Assembly (NCBI GenBank): GCA_963817375.1
Contig: CAWFOB010000004.1
Span: 361,312-425,311 of the forward strand
Origin: JACVRM01 sp963817375
GTDB taxonomy: Bacteria; Actinomycetota; Thermoleophilia; Gaiellales; Gaiellaceae
Length of the DNA stretch: 64,000 nt
Reading direction: 5' to 3'
Positions 46,439-54,752 of the stretch are shown in pieces. Under the pieces are notes generated by a model. It saw nothing but the letters and a program-made list of their open reading frames with translations, was not told where the DNA came from and did not search any database. Position 1 is the first letter of the stretch; the number at the start of each line of letters is the position of its first letter. The position numbers and the translations under genes were made by a program.

Positions 46439-49006
46439 TTGAGTCAATCGCTCCCCACCGGCACCGTCACGTTCATCTTCACGGACATCGAGGGCTCGAC
46501 CCGGCTGCTGCACGAGCTCGGCCCCGACTACCACGAGGCGCTCGCGCAGCACCACCGCCTGCTGCGTGAGGCGATCAGCGGCGCGGGCGGCCGCGAGGTC
46601 TCGACGCACGGCGATGCGTTCTTTGCGGTCTTCACCGAGGCCGACCGCGCAGTCGCGGCGGCGACGGCGGCCCAGCAGCAGCTCGCAGCGCAGACGTGGC
46701 CGCGCGGCCGCGAGCTGCGCGTGCGGATGGGCATCCACACGGGCGCCGGCGTCATCGGCGCCGACGACTACGTCGGGATCGACGTCCACGCCGCCGCGCG
46801 CGTCTGCTCGGCCGGCCACGGCGGCCAGGTGCTGATCACCCGCGCGACGCGCGACGCCATCGTCGCCGAGACGCCGCTGCTCGAGCTCGGCCACCACGTG
46901 CTCAAGGACCTCGAGGAGCCGATCGAGCTCTTCCAGCTTGCCGTCGACGGCCTCCCGCAGGAGTTCCCGCCGCTGAAGACGCTCACGAACACGAACCTGC
47001 CTGAGCCGCCGACGCCGATCGTCGGCCGCACGCGGGAGGTGCACTACGTGCGCGAGCTGCTCCTGCGCGCCGACACGCGGCTCGTGACGCTGACGGGCAC
47101 CGGCGGCAGCGGCAAGACGCGCCTCGCGCTCGAGGTCGGCCGCGAGCTGGTGGAGAAGTTCCCGAACGGCGTCACGTTCGTCGCGCTCGGCGGCATCAAC
47201 GACGCCTCGCTCGTCGTGCCGTCGGTCGGCGAGGCGCTCGGCGTCGAGGCGTCGAGCAGCCGCTCCCTGGAGGAGGCGCTGCACGACCATCTCCGCGAGC
47301 GCCGCATGCTCCTGATCCTCGACAACTTCGAGCACGTGCTCGGCGCGGCGCCGCACCTCGCGCGCACGCTCGCGGATGCGCCCGGCGTCACCGTGCTCGT
47401 CACGAGCCGCGAGCGGCTGCACCTCTCGAACGAGCGCGAGCTGACCGTTCCGCCGCTCAGCCCGACGGACGCGGTCGCGCTCTTCACGGCGCGGGCGAAG
47501 GCGGCGCTGCCGACCTTCGAGGACAACGAGCTCGACCGCCAGGCGATCGAGCAGATCTGCCGGCGGCTCGACGGGCTGCCGCTGGCCATCGAGCTCGCGG
47601 CCGCACGCGTGAAGCTGCTCTCGCCGCGGGCGCTCCAGGGCCGGCTCGGGCGCCGGCTGCAGCTGCTGACCGGCGGCGCCCGTGACCTGCCGGAGCGCCA
47701 GCAGACGTTGCGCGCGACCATCGACTGGAGCTACGAGCTGCTCGAGGCGAGCGAGCAGCGGCTGCTCGCCCGGCTCGCGGTGTTTGCGAACGGATGCACG
47801 CTCGAGGCCGCGGAGGAGGTCTGCGACGCGTCGCTCGACGACCTCGCATCGCTGGTCGACAAGAGCCTGCTCGGCCGGGACGACGACGGCGACGAGCTCC
47901 GCTTCCTCCTGCTCGAGACGATCCGCGAGTACGCGTTCGAACGTCTCCGCGAGATCGGCGAGGTCGACGAGGTGCGGCGCCGCCACGCCGAGCACTACCT
48001 CGCCTTCGCCGAGCTGGCACGCGACGAGCTGCGCGGCGCGGGCCAGGCCAGGTGGCTGGCCTCGCTCGACCAGGAGCACCCGAACCTCCGCGCCGCGGCG
48101 GAGTACGTGCGCCGGGCCGGCGACAAGGAAGCCGAGCTGCGCTTCGTCTCGGCCCTGTGGTTCTTCTGGATCGTCCACGGCCACCTGACGGAGGCCACGG
48201 CGACCGTCGACCGTGCGCTCGAGGGGAGCACGACGCAGCCCGTCGCGCTGCGCGCGGACGCGCTGAAGGCCGGCGCTGCGCTCGCGCACCGGGTGGGCGA
48301 CACACGGCGGGCCAAGCTGTACGCGAAGGAGAGCATCGACCTCTACCGCGAGCTCGGCGACCTGGGTGGGGAGGCGAGCGCGCTGACGACGCTCGGCGGC
48401 GTCGCGCTCGTGGAGGGCGACGGCACGCGCGCCCGGCAGCTCTACGAGCAGGCGCTCGCGCTTGCGCGCTCGCTCGACGACCCCTTCCGGCTCGCAAGCG
48501 CGCTCGGGAACCTCGGCTACCTGCTGCTGATGGAGGGCGACAACGACCGCGCGGGCCAGCTGTTCGAGGAAGGGCTGATGGTCTTCCGCCGGCTGTCGAG
48601 CGAGGAGGGCGTCGCGCGTTCGGCCCTGAACCTCGCCTTCGTCGCGTGGCAACGGTCGGCGTTCAAGGAGTCGGAGGCGCTGATGAAGGAGGCGCTCCGC
48701 CGCTTCGGCAGCATCGGCTCGCGCGAGGGCATCGCCTACTGCCTCGAGGGCCTGGCCGCCCTGGGCGTGGCCCAGTCCGACCACGTCCGCGCGGCACGCC
48801 TGCTCGGCGCGTCCGCCGCGGTGTTCGAGAGCCTGGAGCTCAGCCTCGACCCCTTCGAGCTCGCGCTGCACGGCTGGACGGTCAACGAGGCGCGCGGGCA
48901 GCTCGGCGACGAGTACGAGACGGAGCATGCCGCGGGGCGGGCGCTGTCCCTCGAGCGCGCGGCCGAGTACGCCCTTGCCGACCACGTCGTGCTCGCCGGT
49001 GCCTGA
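46439..49006 (+). CDS. Cyclase-homology domain fused to STAND ATPase and TPR repeats
   Basis: An 855-residue protein starting at TTG. Residues 1-185 are a class III adenylate/guanylate cyclase domain: TVTFIFTDIEGSTRLLHEL and STHGDAFFAVFTEAD hold the two metal aspartates; the transition-state region reads VGIDVHAAARV, with His where active cyclases usually have Asn. Next comes an NB-ARC-like ATPase: Walker A TGTGGSGKTRLALEV, LLILDNFEHVL (Walker B), VTSRERL and GLPLAIELAAARV. TPR-like repeats follow (SALTTLGGVALVEGDGTRARQLYEQALALA). This is a common large regulator in such genomes. It overlaps pdxH. Confidence 0.88.
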   Translation: MSQSLPTGTVTFIFTDIEGSTRLLHELGPDYHEALAQHHRLLREAISGAGGREVSTHGDAFFAVFTEADRAVAAATAAQQQLAAQTWPRGRELRVRMGIHTGAGVIGADDYVGIDVHAAARVCSAGHGGQVLITRATRDAIVAETPLLELGHHVLKDLEEPIELFQLAVDGLPQEFPPLKTLTNTNLPEPPTPIVGRTREVHYVRELLLRADTRLVTLTGTGGSGKTRLALEVGRELVEKFPNGVTFVALGGINDASLVVPSVGEALGVEASSSRSLEEALHDHLRERRMLLILDNFEHVLGAAPHLARTLADAPGVTVLVTSRERLHLSNERELTVPPLSPTDAVALFTARAKAALPTFEDNELDRQAIEQICRRLDGLPLAIELAAARVKLLSPRALQGRLGRRLQLLTGGARDLPERQQTLRATIDWSYELLEASEQRLLARLAVFANGCTLEAAEEVCDASLDDLASLVDKSLLGRDDDGDELRFLLLETIREYAFERLREIGEVDEVRRRHAEHYLAFAELARDELRGAGQARWLASLDQEHPNLRAAAEYVRRAGDKEAELRFVSALWFFWIVHGHLTEATATVDRALEGSTTQPVALRADALKAGAALAHRVGDTRRAKLYAKESIDLYRELGDLGGEASALTTLGGVALVEGDGTRARQLYEQALALARSLDDPFRLASALGNLGYLLLMEGDNDRAGQLFEEGLMVFRRLSSEEGVARSALNLAFVAWQRSAFKESEALMKEALRRFGSIGSREGIAYCLEGLAALGVAQSDHVRAARLLGASAAVFESLELSLDPFELALHGWTVNEARGQLGDEYETEHAAGRALSLERAAEYALADHVVLAGA

Positions 49007-49596
49007 GCTCCGCGAGGCCGACGCCGACGCCGACCCGTTCCTTCAGTTCGACCGCTGGTTCGCAGAAGCAGGCGAGGCCGCCCCGGTCCCGGACGCGATG
49101 GTGCTCGCAACGGCGACACCCGGCGGCGCGCCGTCGGCGCGCATGGTGCTGCTCAAGGACGCCGGCGAGGACGGCTTCGTGTTCTTCACGAACTACGACA
49201 GCCGCAAGGGGCGCGAGCTGGCGGCGAACCCGCAGGCGGCGCTGCTCTTCCACTGGCAGCCGCTCGGGCGGCAGGTGCGGGTCGAGGGGCCGGTGGAGCG
49301 CCTCGACCAGGCAGCGTCGGACGCCTACTACGCCACGCGGCCGCTGGGCGCCCGCATCGGCGCGTGGGTGTCGGCGCAGAGCCAGGTGATCGGCTCACGC
49401 GACGAGCTGGAGGAAGCAGTGGAGACGTTGCGGCAGCACATGGGCGCCGAGCTCGAGCGGCCGCCCCAGTGGGGCGGCTTCCGCCTGCGGCCGGAGGTCT
49501 TCGAGTTCTGGCAGCACCGCGACGACCGGCTGCACGACCGCTTGCGCTACCGGCACGACGACGGCCGCGTGGGTGCTGGAGCGGCTGGCGCCGTAG
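48999..49596 (+). CDS. pdxH: Pyridoxamine 5'-phosphate oxidase, one late frame break
   Basis: About 198 residues ending ...GRWVLERLAP if one extra G near 49568 is removed; uncorrected the frame runs on to 49703 with an unrelated tail. Motifs: SARMVLLKDAGEDGFVFFTNYDSRKGRELAANP (FMN and substrate site), ALLFHWQPLGRQVRVEGPVERL, and AWVSAQSQVI near the C terminus, R-x-R/H at the end. It oxidises pyridoxamine/pyridoxine 5'-phosphate to pyridoxal 5'-phosphate. It starts at GTG inside the STAND gene end. Confidence 0.88.
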
Positions 49597-49658
49597 AAAC
49601 TGGCATCCGCCTCCCCGACCAAAACAGGAGCCGAACGACACCAGCACGGCCGAGCGCT

Positions 49659-49698
49659 GGGGACAGCCCCCTGCGGGGACAGCCCCGGGGACAGCCCC
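49659..49698. repeat. Three copies of GGGGACAGCCCC
   Basis: GGGGACAGCCCC occurs at 49659-49670, 49675-49686 and 49687-49698, the last two directly adjoining, in the gap between pdxH and dcd. Its reverse complement is the unit of the inverted repeat at 7422-7518. Each copy is itself a near-palindrome. Confidence 0.75.
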
Positions 49699-49710
49699 TA
49701 TGATCGCGCC

Positions 49711-50289
49711 GTGGTTCTGTCCGACCGCACGATCCGCCGGCTGCTCGACGAGGGGCGGATCGGTATCGACCCGTACGACGAGTCGCTGCTCCAGCCGTCC
49801 TCGGTGGACGTGCGCGTCGACCGCTACTTCCGGGTCTTCCACAACAACCGCTACCCGTTCATCGACGTCCGCGAGCCGCAGGAGGATCTGACCGAGCTCG
49901 TCGAGATCGAGGACGACCGCCCATTCGTGCTGCACCCGGGCGAGTTCGTGCTGGGGTCGACGCTCGAGCGGGTCACGCTTCCGGACGATCTGGTCGCCCG
50001 CTTAGAGGGCAAGAGTTCATTGGGGAGGCTCGGCCTGCTCATCCACTCGACGGCCGGGTTCATCGACCCGGGCTGGGACGGGCACGTGACGCTCGAGCTC
50101 TCGAACGTCGCCAACCTGCCGATCACGATCTACTACGGCATGAAGATCGGGCAGGTCTCGTTCGTCCAGCTGACGGAGCCGGCCGAGACGCCGTACGGGG
50201 CCGACAAGCTCGGCTCGAAGTACCAGGGCCAGCGCGGGCCGACGCCGTCGCGCTACTGGCAGAACTTCGAGCAGGAGCCTGTCCGCTGA
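49711..50289 (+). CDS. dcd: dCTP deaminase
   Basis: A 192-residue trimeric deaminase from GTG 49711. Motifs: LLQPSSVDVRVDRYFRVFHN near the start, LEGKSSLGRLGLLIHSTAGFIDPGWDGHVTLELSN (catalytic Glu in TLELSN) and GQVSFVQL; the C terminus GSKYQGQRGPTPSRYWQNF is conserved. It makes dUTP, or dUMP if it is of the bifunctional type, for thymidylate synthesis. Preceded by the GGGGACAGCCCC repeats. Confidence 0.93.
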   Translation: MVLSDRTIRRLLDEGRIGIDPYDESLLQPSSVDVRVDRYFRVFHNNRYPFIDVREPQEDLTELVEIEDDRPFVLHPGEFVLGSTLERVTLPDDLVARLEGKSSLGRLGLLIHSTAGFIDPGWDGHVTLELSNVANLPITIYYGMKIGQVSFVQLTEPAETPYGADKLGSKYQGQRGPTPSRYWQNFEQEPVR

Positions 50290-51179
50290 TCCTCGTCACC
50301 GGCGGCACCGGGTTCGTCGGGCCGCGGATCGTGCACGCCCTGCGCTCGCGCGACCTGCCGGTGCGCGCGCTGGCGCGCAAGCCCGAGCGCGACAGCAGGC
50401 TGCGCGCCTGGAACGTCGAGCTCGTCCAGGGCGACATGACCGATCCCGAGAGCCTGAAGCGGGCCGTCAGCGGCGTCGACACCGTCGTCCACCTCGTGGC
50501 GATTCGCCAGGGCAAGACCGAGCAGTTCCATCGGATCATGATCGAGGGCACGCAGAGCCTGTTGGACGCGGCCAAGGCGGCGGGGGTGAAGCGGTTCGTC
50601 CTCATGAGCGCCCTCGGCACGACCGAGGAGACGAAGGACCTCGTCCCGTACTACGGGGCCAAGTGGGCCGAGGAGCAGGACGTGAAGGCGTCCGGCATTC
50701 CGTACGTGATCTTCCGGCCGAGCTTCATCTTCGGAGAAGGCGGCGGCATCCTTCCGACGTTCGCGAAGCTCGCGAAGATCGGGCCGGTGACCGCCGTGAC
50801 CGGCAAGGGCACGCAGCGCATCCAGCCGATCTGGATCGACGACCTGGCGCAGTTCTTCGCCGAGTCGGTCACGCGCGACGACGTGCTCAACCGGACGTGG
50901 GAGCTGGGCGGCCCTGACCGCGTGGACTGGAACGAGTTCTGGGCGCGGCTGCGCCGGGTGCTCGGGATCAAGCGCCGGCCGACGGTGCACATGCCGATGT
51001 GGTTCATGCGGGCGAACGCGGTCGTCACCGAGCGCCTGCCCGGGAACATCCCGCTGACGCGCGACCTGCTGAAGATGCTCGAGGCCGGCGACAACGTCAC
51101 CGCGGACGACTCGGCTGCCGAGACATTCGGCGTCAAGCTGATGCCGCTCGACGAGCAGCTGCGCCGCGGCACCTCCTAG
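50286..51179 (+). CDS. NAD-dependent epimerase/NmrA-like short-chain dehydrogenase
   Basis: About 298 residues. The dinucleotide loop VTGGTGFVGPRIVHALR lies upstream of the first GTG (50331), so translation must start before it; the only candidate is CTG 50286, which overlaps the dcd stop (CTGA). Then VDTVVHLVAIRQGKTEQFHRI and YYGAKWAEEQDVKASG (Tyr-x-x-x-Lys active site). It belongs to the complex-I-NDUFA9-like atypical SDR group. Substrate unknown. Confidence 0.8.
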   Translation: MILVTGGTGFVGPRIVHALRSRDLPVRALARKPERDSRLRAWNVELVQGDMTDPESLKRAVSGVDTVVHLVAIRQGKTEQFHRIMIEGTQSLLDAAKAAGVKRFVLMSALGTTEETKDLVPYYGAKWAEEQDVKASGIPYVIFRPSFIFGEGGGILPTFAKLAKIGPVTAVTGKGTQRIQPIWIDDLAQFFAESVTRDDVLNRTWELGGPDRVDWNEFWARLRRVLGIKRRPTVHMPMWFMRANAVVTERLPGNIPLTRDLLKMLEAGDNVTADDSAAETFGVKLMPLDEQLRRGTS

Positions 51180-51209
51180 AAAAGAATCGGGGCCGCCGAA
51201 GCAGCCCCG
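51180..51209 (-). terminator. Intrinsic terminator with UUCG tetraloop
   Basis: On the minus strand GGGGCTGC-TTCG-GCGGCCCC (51189-51208, nine pairs counting the flanking C-G) is a very stable stem with a C(UUCG)G loop, followed by GATTC and TTTT at 51180-51183. It ends the structured RNA and may also serve the converging epimerase gene. Confidence 0.85.
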
Positions 51210-51397
51210 AATCCGGTTACCAGCGGTGGATTGGTAAGGACGCCTGCCTGCCGTCGCTAGACGGCGGCGCTTAAAGCGTGTCCCCCACGCTGGCTAGACG
51301 ATTCCCCGTAGGTCTCGGGGACAGCGTCCCTACCCGCTGGTACCTCCACTGCCCGTACTCGAATCTGTCACGTCCGGACCACCTCCTTTCCGCGGTT
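51181..51397 (-). ncRNA. Candidate structured RNA (about 215 nt) with its own terminator
   Basis: Begins right after the methyltransferase stop. On the minus strand it holds an extended Shine-Dalgarno AAAGGAGGTGGTCC (51376-51389), a 13-codon micro-ORF from GTG 51371 to TAG 51330 (VTDSSTGSGGTSG), and several perfect stems: GTAGG/CCTAC (51308-51333) enclosing GGGAC/GTCCC; AGCGTG/CACGCT (51275-51291); GCCGTC/GACGGC (51250-51265); and a long-range pair TACCAGCGG/CCGCTGGTA (51334-51342 with 51218-51226) that closes the whole. It ends at a terminator. No protein longer than the micro-ORF is evident. The name of the RNA is unknown to me; the raiA motif, a large actinobacterial/firmicute RNA, is one family to test. 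Confidence 0.65.
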
Positions 51398-51986
51398 ATT
51401 CAGAGTGTAGCCAGGAGACGAGGACGACTGAAAGCTCGAGACCACGGTCGAGCGGAAGGGTGACGCTCTCGAGTGCCGCGTCGGCCTGGCGCGCCGCCGA
51501 GTACGCGGCGAGCGGGTCGGGATGCGAGAGAACGTTGTCGGCCACGATCAGCGTGCCCGGATCGAGCGCCGGCCGCGCCGCCGCGAACAGCCGCTCGTAG
51601 TCGTCCTTCTCGGCGTCGAGGAAGACGACGTCCGCCGGGCGGGGCAGCGACCGGAAGGCGTCGCCCTCGACGAGCTCCGCCTCGACGCCGGCGTCTGCGA
51701 TGTTTCGCCGCCAGGCCTCGCACTTCACGGGATCGGCCTCGAGCGAGGTGACCCGGCTCCCCGACAGCCGTGCTCCCGCCGCGAGCCAGATCGTCGAGTA
51801 GCCGCGCGAGCCGCCGATCTCAAGCACGCGGGACCCGGGCCGGGAGGCGACCACTGCGAACAGGAACCGCCCGGTCGTGGCCGCGACCTGCCGCGAGCGC
51901 TGCGAGGAGGGCAGCCCGCGGGCGCGCTCGTCGGCGTCCTCGGCCTCGAGGCGCGCGAGCACCGTTCGGACGCGCTCGTCGAGCAT
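51396..51986 (-). CDS. O-methyltransferase, class I SAM-dependent
   Basis: A 196-residue enzyme with the caffeoyl-CoA/catechol O-methyltransferase pattern: RPGSRVLEIGGSRGYSTIWLAAGA (motif I), VEGDAFRSLPRPADVVFLDAEKDDYERL (motif II and metal-binding Asp). It transfers a methyl group from SAM to a hydroxyl; substrate unknown. Its ATG (51984-51986) shares one base with the Rieske gene stop (TGATG). Its 3' end is followed directly by the structured RNA. Confidence 0.85.
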   Translation of the reverse strand: MLDERVRTVLARLEAEDADERARGLPSSQRSRQVAATTGRFLFAVVASRPGSRVLEIGGSRGYSTIWLAAGARLSGSRVTSLEADPVKCEAWRRNIADAGVEAELVEGDAFRSLPRPADVVFLDAEKDDYERLFAAARPALDPGTLIVADNVLSHPDPLAAYSAARQADAALESVTLPLDRGLELSVVLVSWLHSE

Positions 51987-52306
51987 CAGTCGACCTCGAT
52001 GTCGACCTTGATCATCCCGCTCTCGTCGACGCGCACCGGGAACGTCTGGACGGGCGCGTAGGCGGGCGGGTTCAGGACGCGGCCCGTCTTGATCTCGAAC
52101 TTCGACCCGTGGCGCGGGCAGATGACCGTGAAATCCTCGAGGTCGACCGGTCCCTCGCAGAGTGGGCCGTCGTCGTGCGAGCAGCGGTCCTCGATCGCAT
52201 AGAGCTCGCCGTCGAGGTTGTAGACACAGGCGCCGTCATAGCCGGCGTGGACGATGCGGTGCGCGCCCGGCGGGAGCTCGTCGAGCGGGCAGACGTCGAC
52301 CTCCAA
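51986..52306 (-). CDS. Rieske [2Fe-2S] ferredoxin-like protein
   Basis: A 106-residue Rieske domain: CSHDDGPLCEGPVDLEDFTVICPRHGSKFEIKTG has Cys-x-His and Cys-x2-His ligands. It likely transfers electrons, or delivers them to an oxygenase or methyltransferase partner. The start is TTG at 52304-52306, immediately after the SufU stop, so SufU and this protein are a coupled pair, as in many actinobacteria. Confidence 0.88.
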   Translation of the reverse strand: MEVDVCPLDELPPGAHRIVHAGYDGACVYNLDGELYAIEDRCSHDDGPLCEGPVDLEDFTVICPRHGSKFEIKTGRVLNPPAYAPVQTFPVRVDESGMIKVDIEVD

Positions 52307-52741
52307 CTACGTGAGCGTCAGGTCGGCCGCGCTCGTCCACTCCTCGGGGAGCGGCGTGCCCTTCGCCTTGTGCAGCGCCACCTTGAGGACGCCCAGCCCG
52401 AGGATCGCGCACTTGAGGCGCACCGGCGTGAGCGGGATGCCGACCTCGTCGAGCAGGTCCTCCTTCGGCATCGCGGCCACCTCGGAGGCCTTCCGGCCCT
52501 TGACCATCTCCATCAGCATCGAGGTCGACGCCTGGCTGATCGCGCAGCCGCGGCCCTCGAAGCGGATGTCGCGGATGGTGTCGCCGTCCTCGTCGAAGGC
52601 GACCTCGACCGTGATCTCGTCGCCGCAGAGCGGGTTCATGCCCTCGGCCGAGACGTCCGCGTGCTCGAGGTGCCCGTGCTGCCGCGGGTTCTTGTAGTGG
52701 TCCAGGATCAGCTCCCGGTACATCTGCTCGAACTCGCTCAC
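52307..52741 (-). CDS. sufU: Iron-sulfur assembly scaffold SufU
   Basis: A 144-residue SufU: FEQMYRELILDHYKNPR, CGDEITVEV (first Cys), RGCAISQASTSMLMEM (second Cys) and RLKCAILGL (third). SufU in Gram-positives takes sulfur from SufS, often with zinc at these cysteines. The GTG start (52741) gives the usual MSEFEQ start; TTG 52744 is one codon earlier. It is divergent from a methyltransferase gene that separates it from sufS. Confidence 0.92.
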   Translation of the reverse strand: MSEFEQMYRELILDHYKNPRQHGHLEHADVSAEGMNPLCGDEITVEVAFDEDGDTIRDIRFEGRGCAISQASTSMLMEMVKGRKASEVAAMPKEDLLDEVGIPLTPVRLKCAILGLGVLKVALHKAKGTPLPEEWTSAADLTLT

Positions 52742-52774
52742 CAATCGAGCTTAGCGCCCGTCTAGCATCGTCCG

Positions 52775-53461
52775 ATGAGCTGGGACGAGAGCTTCGCTGT
52801 CGCCTACGACGACTGGGCGGCGCACATGACGGAGGACGTCCCGTTTTACGTCGAGCTCGCGCGCGCGGCGGAAGGGCCGCTGGTGGAGCTCGCGGTCGGC
52901 AACGGCCGCGTCGCCATCCCGGTCGCCCGGGCCACGTCCCGAGCCGTGATCGGCATCGACACGTCGCCTGCGATGCTCGCGCTCGCACGCGAGGCCGCCG
53001 ACCGGGCGGGCGTGGTCCTCGATCTCTACCAGGGCGACATGCGCGAGCTTCGCCTCGAGGAGCCCGCCGGTCTCATCTACTGCCCGTTCCGCGCGCTCCT
53101 CCATCTACCGACCTGGTCCGCCCGGAGACAGACGTTCGAGCGCGTGGCCGCATCGCTCCGGCCCGGCGGTCGCTTCGCCTGGAACGCCTTCGCGTTCGAC
53201 CACCGGATCGCAGCGCGGCTGGACGGCGCTCACCAGGACGAACCGGTGCCCCACTCGCTCCACTACGACGTGCCCGACAACCGCATCGACATCGACCTCG
53301 ACGCCGGCGGCCGGAGCTCGCTGTGGTGGGCGACGAAGAACGAGTGGCTCGGGCTGATCGACGTGGCCGGCCTCGAGCTCGAGTCGCTGCACGGCGGGTT
53401 CGCGGGCGAGCCGCTCACTGGCGACAGCCGCGAGTACGTCTTCGTGGTGCGCCGGCGCTAG
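52775..53461 (+). CDS. SAM-dependent methyltransferase
   Basis: A 228-residue class I methyltransferase: FAVAYDDWAAHMTEDVPFYVELA, VELAVGNGRVAIPVARATSRAVIGID (SAM motif I and acidic residue of motif II), YQGDMRELRL and SLRPGGRFAWNAFAFD. Substrate unknown. It lies on the plus strand between sufU and sufS, overlapping the sufS end by 4 bp, and thus splits an otherwise usual sufS-sufU pair. Confidence 0.85.
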   Translation: MSWDESFAVAYDDWAAHMTEDVPFYVELARAAEGPLVELAVGNGRVAIPVARATSRAVIGIDTSPAMLALAREAADRAGVVLDLYQGDMRELRLEEPAGLIYCPFRALLHLPTWSARRQTFERVAASLRPGGRFAWNAFAFDHRIAARLDGAHQDEPVPHSLHYDVPDNRIDIDLDAGGRSSLWWATKNEWLGLIDVAGLELESLHGGFAGEPLTGDSREYVFVVRRR

Positions 53462-54696
53462 CCGAAGACGGTGCGGGCCTTGTGCAGGCCCTCCACGAGC
53501 CGGTCGATCTCCTCCGGCACCGTGTAGAGGTAGAAGCTCGCCCGGTTCGTCGCCGCCACGCCCAGCCTGCCCATCAGCGGCTGGCAGCAGTGGTGGCCGG
53601 CGCGGATGGCGACGCCGCCCATGTCGAGGATCTGCGCGACGTCGTGGGGATGGATCCCGTCGAGGTTGAACGACACGATCCCGGCGCGCTTCTCGACGGG
53701 CGGCCCGTAAAGCGTGATCCCCGGCACGTCGACCAGCCGTTCCAACGCGTAGGCGGTCAGCTCGTGCTCCCAGGCCTCGATCGCCTCGAGGCCGGCGACC
53801 TCCAGGTAGTCGACGGCGGCGCCGAACCCGACCGCCTCGGCGATCGGCTGCGTCCCCGCCTCGAACTTGGCCGGGACGTCGCCCCAGGTGGTGTTCTCGA
53901 ACGTGACCTTGCGGATCATGTGGCCGCCGAGGTTGAACGGCTCCATCGCCTCGAGCAGCTCCAGCCGCCCCCAGAGGGCGCCGACGCTCGTCGGCCCGCA
54001 CATCTTGTGCGCCGAGAAGGCGAGGAAGTCGGCGTCGAGCGCCTGCACGTCGATGCGCCGGTGCGGCGCGGCCTGGGCCGCGTCGACGACGACGATCGCG
54101 CCCTGGTCGTGCGCCCACGCCGCCACCCGCTCGACCGGGTTCACGGTGCCGAGCGAGTTGGAGACGAGGTTGATCGCGACGACCTTGATGTTCCCGGCCG
54201 CGGGCAGCTCGTCGAGCGCGTCGAGGTCGAGCTCGCCGGCGTCGTCGACCGGGATCATCCGCATGGTCGCGCCCGTGCGCTTCGCGATGTACTGCCACGG
54301 CACGAAGTTGGAGTGGTGCTCGAGCTCGGTGACGACGACCACGTCGCCCGGGCCAAGGTTCGACAGGCCCCAGGCGTACGCGACGAGGTTGAGGCTCTCG
54401 GTCGCGTTCCGCGTGAAGATGATCTCGCGCGGGCTCCGCGCGTTGACGAAGGCGGCCAGCTTCTGGCGAGCGCCCTCGTAGCCGGCCGTCGCGCGCTCCG
54501 AGAGCGCGTAGACGCCGCGGTGCACGTTGCCGTAGGAGGTCTCGTAGAAATCGCGGATCGCGTCGAGGACCTGGCGCGGCTTCTGCGAGCTGACCGCGGA
54601 GTCGAGGTACGCGAGCGGCTTGCCGTGGATCTCCTGCTCGAAGATCGGGAAGTCGGCGCGGAGCGCCCGCGCGTCGAGCTTCTTCGGGGTCGTCAC
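53458..54696 (-). CDS. sufS: Cysteine desulfurase SufS
   Basis: A 412-residue PLP enzyme of type II: LDSAVSSQKPRQVLDAI, NATESLNLVAYAWG, ELEHHSNFVPWQ, PLP lysine in DFLAFSAHKMCGPTSVGALWG and the active-site Cys in RAGHHCCQPLM (the family has HHCAQP; here the Ala is a second Cys). It takes sulfur from cysteine for Fe-S assembly with SufU. I chose GTG 54696; GTG 54702 adds two residues. Confidence 0.93.
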   Translation of the reverse strand: MTTPKKLDARALRADFPIFEQEIHGKPLAYLDSAVSSQKPRQVLDAIRDFYETSYGNVHRGVYALSERATAGYEGARQKLAAFVNARSPREIIFTRNATESLNLVAYAWGLSNLGPGDVVVVTELEHHSNFVPWQYIAKRTGATMRMIPVDDAGELDLDALDELPAAGNIKVVAINLVSNSLGTVNPVERVAAWAHDQGAIVVVDAAQAAPHRRIDVQALDADFLAFSAHKMCGPTSVGALWGRLELLEAMEPFNLGGHMIRKVTFENTTWGDVPAKFEAGTQPIAEAVGFGAAVDYLEVAGLEAIEAWEHELTAYALERLVDVPGITLYGPPVEKRAGIVSFNLDGIHPHDVAQILDMGGVAIRAGHHCCQPLMGRLGVAATNRASFYLYTVPEEIDRLVEGLHKARTVFG

Positions 54697-54720
54697 AGCC
54701 ACCCCGCCATCGTACTCGCG

Positions 54721-54737
54721 GGCCTGCGGCGCAGGCC
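54721..54737. terminator. Hairpin after the response regulator
   Basis: GGCCTGC-ggc-GCAGGCC, a 7-bp perfect stem, 15 bp beyond the regulator stop on the minus strand. No T-run; probably a weak terminator between the regulator and sufS. Confidence 0.55.
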
Positions 54738-54752
54738 GTGCGCGTCCGGGCG

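Noticed and set aside
51376..51389. GGACCACCTCCTTT on the plus strand resembles the 3' end of 16S rRNA
   Set aside because: No other 16S sequence is present; it is the complement of an extended Shine-Dalgarno on the minus strand.
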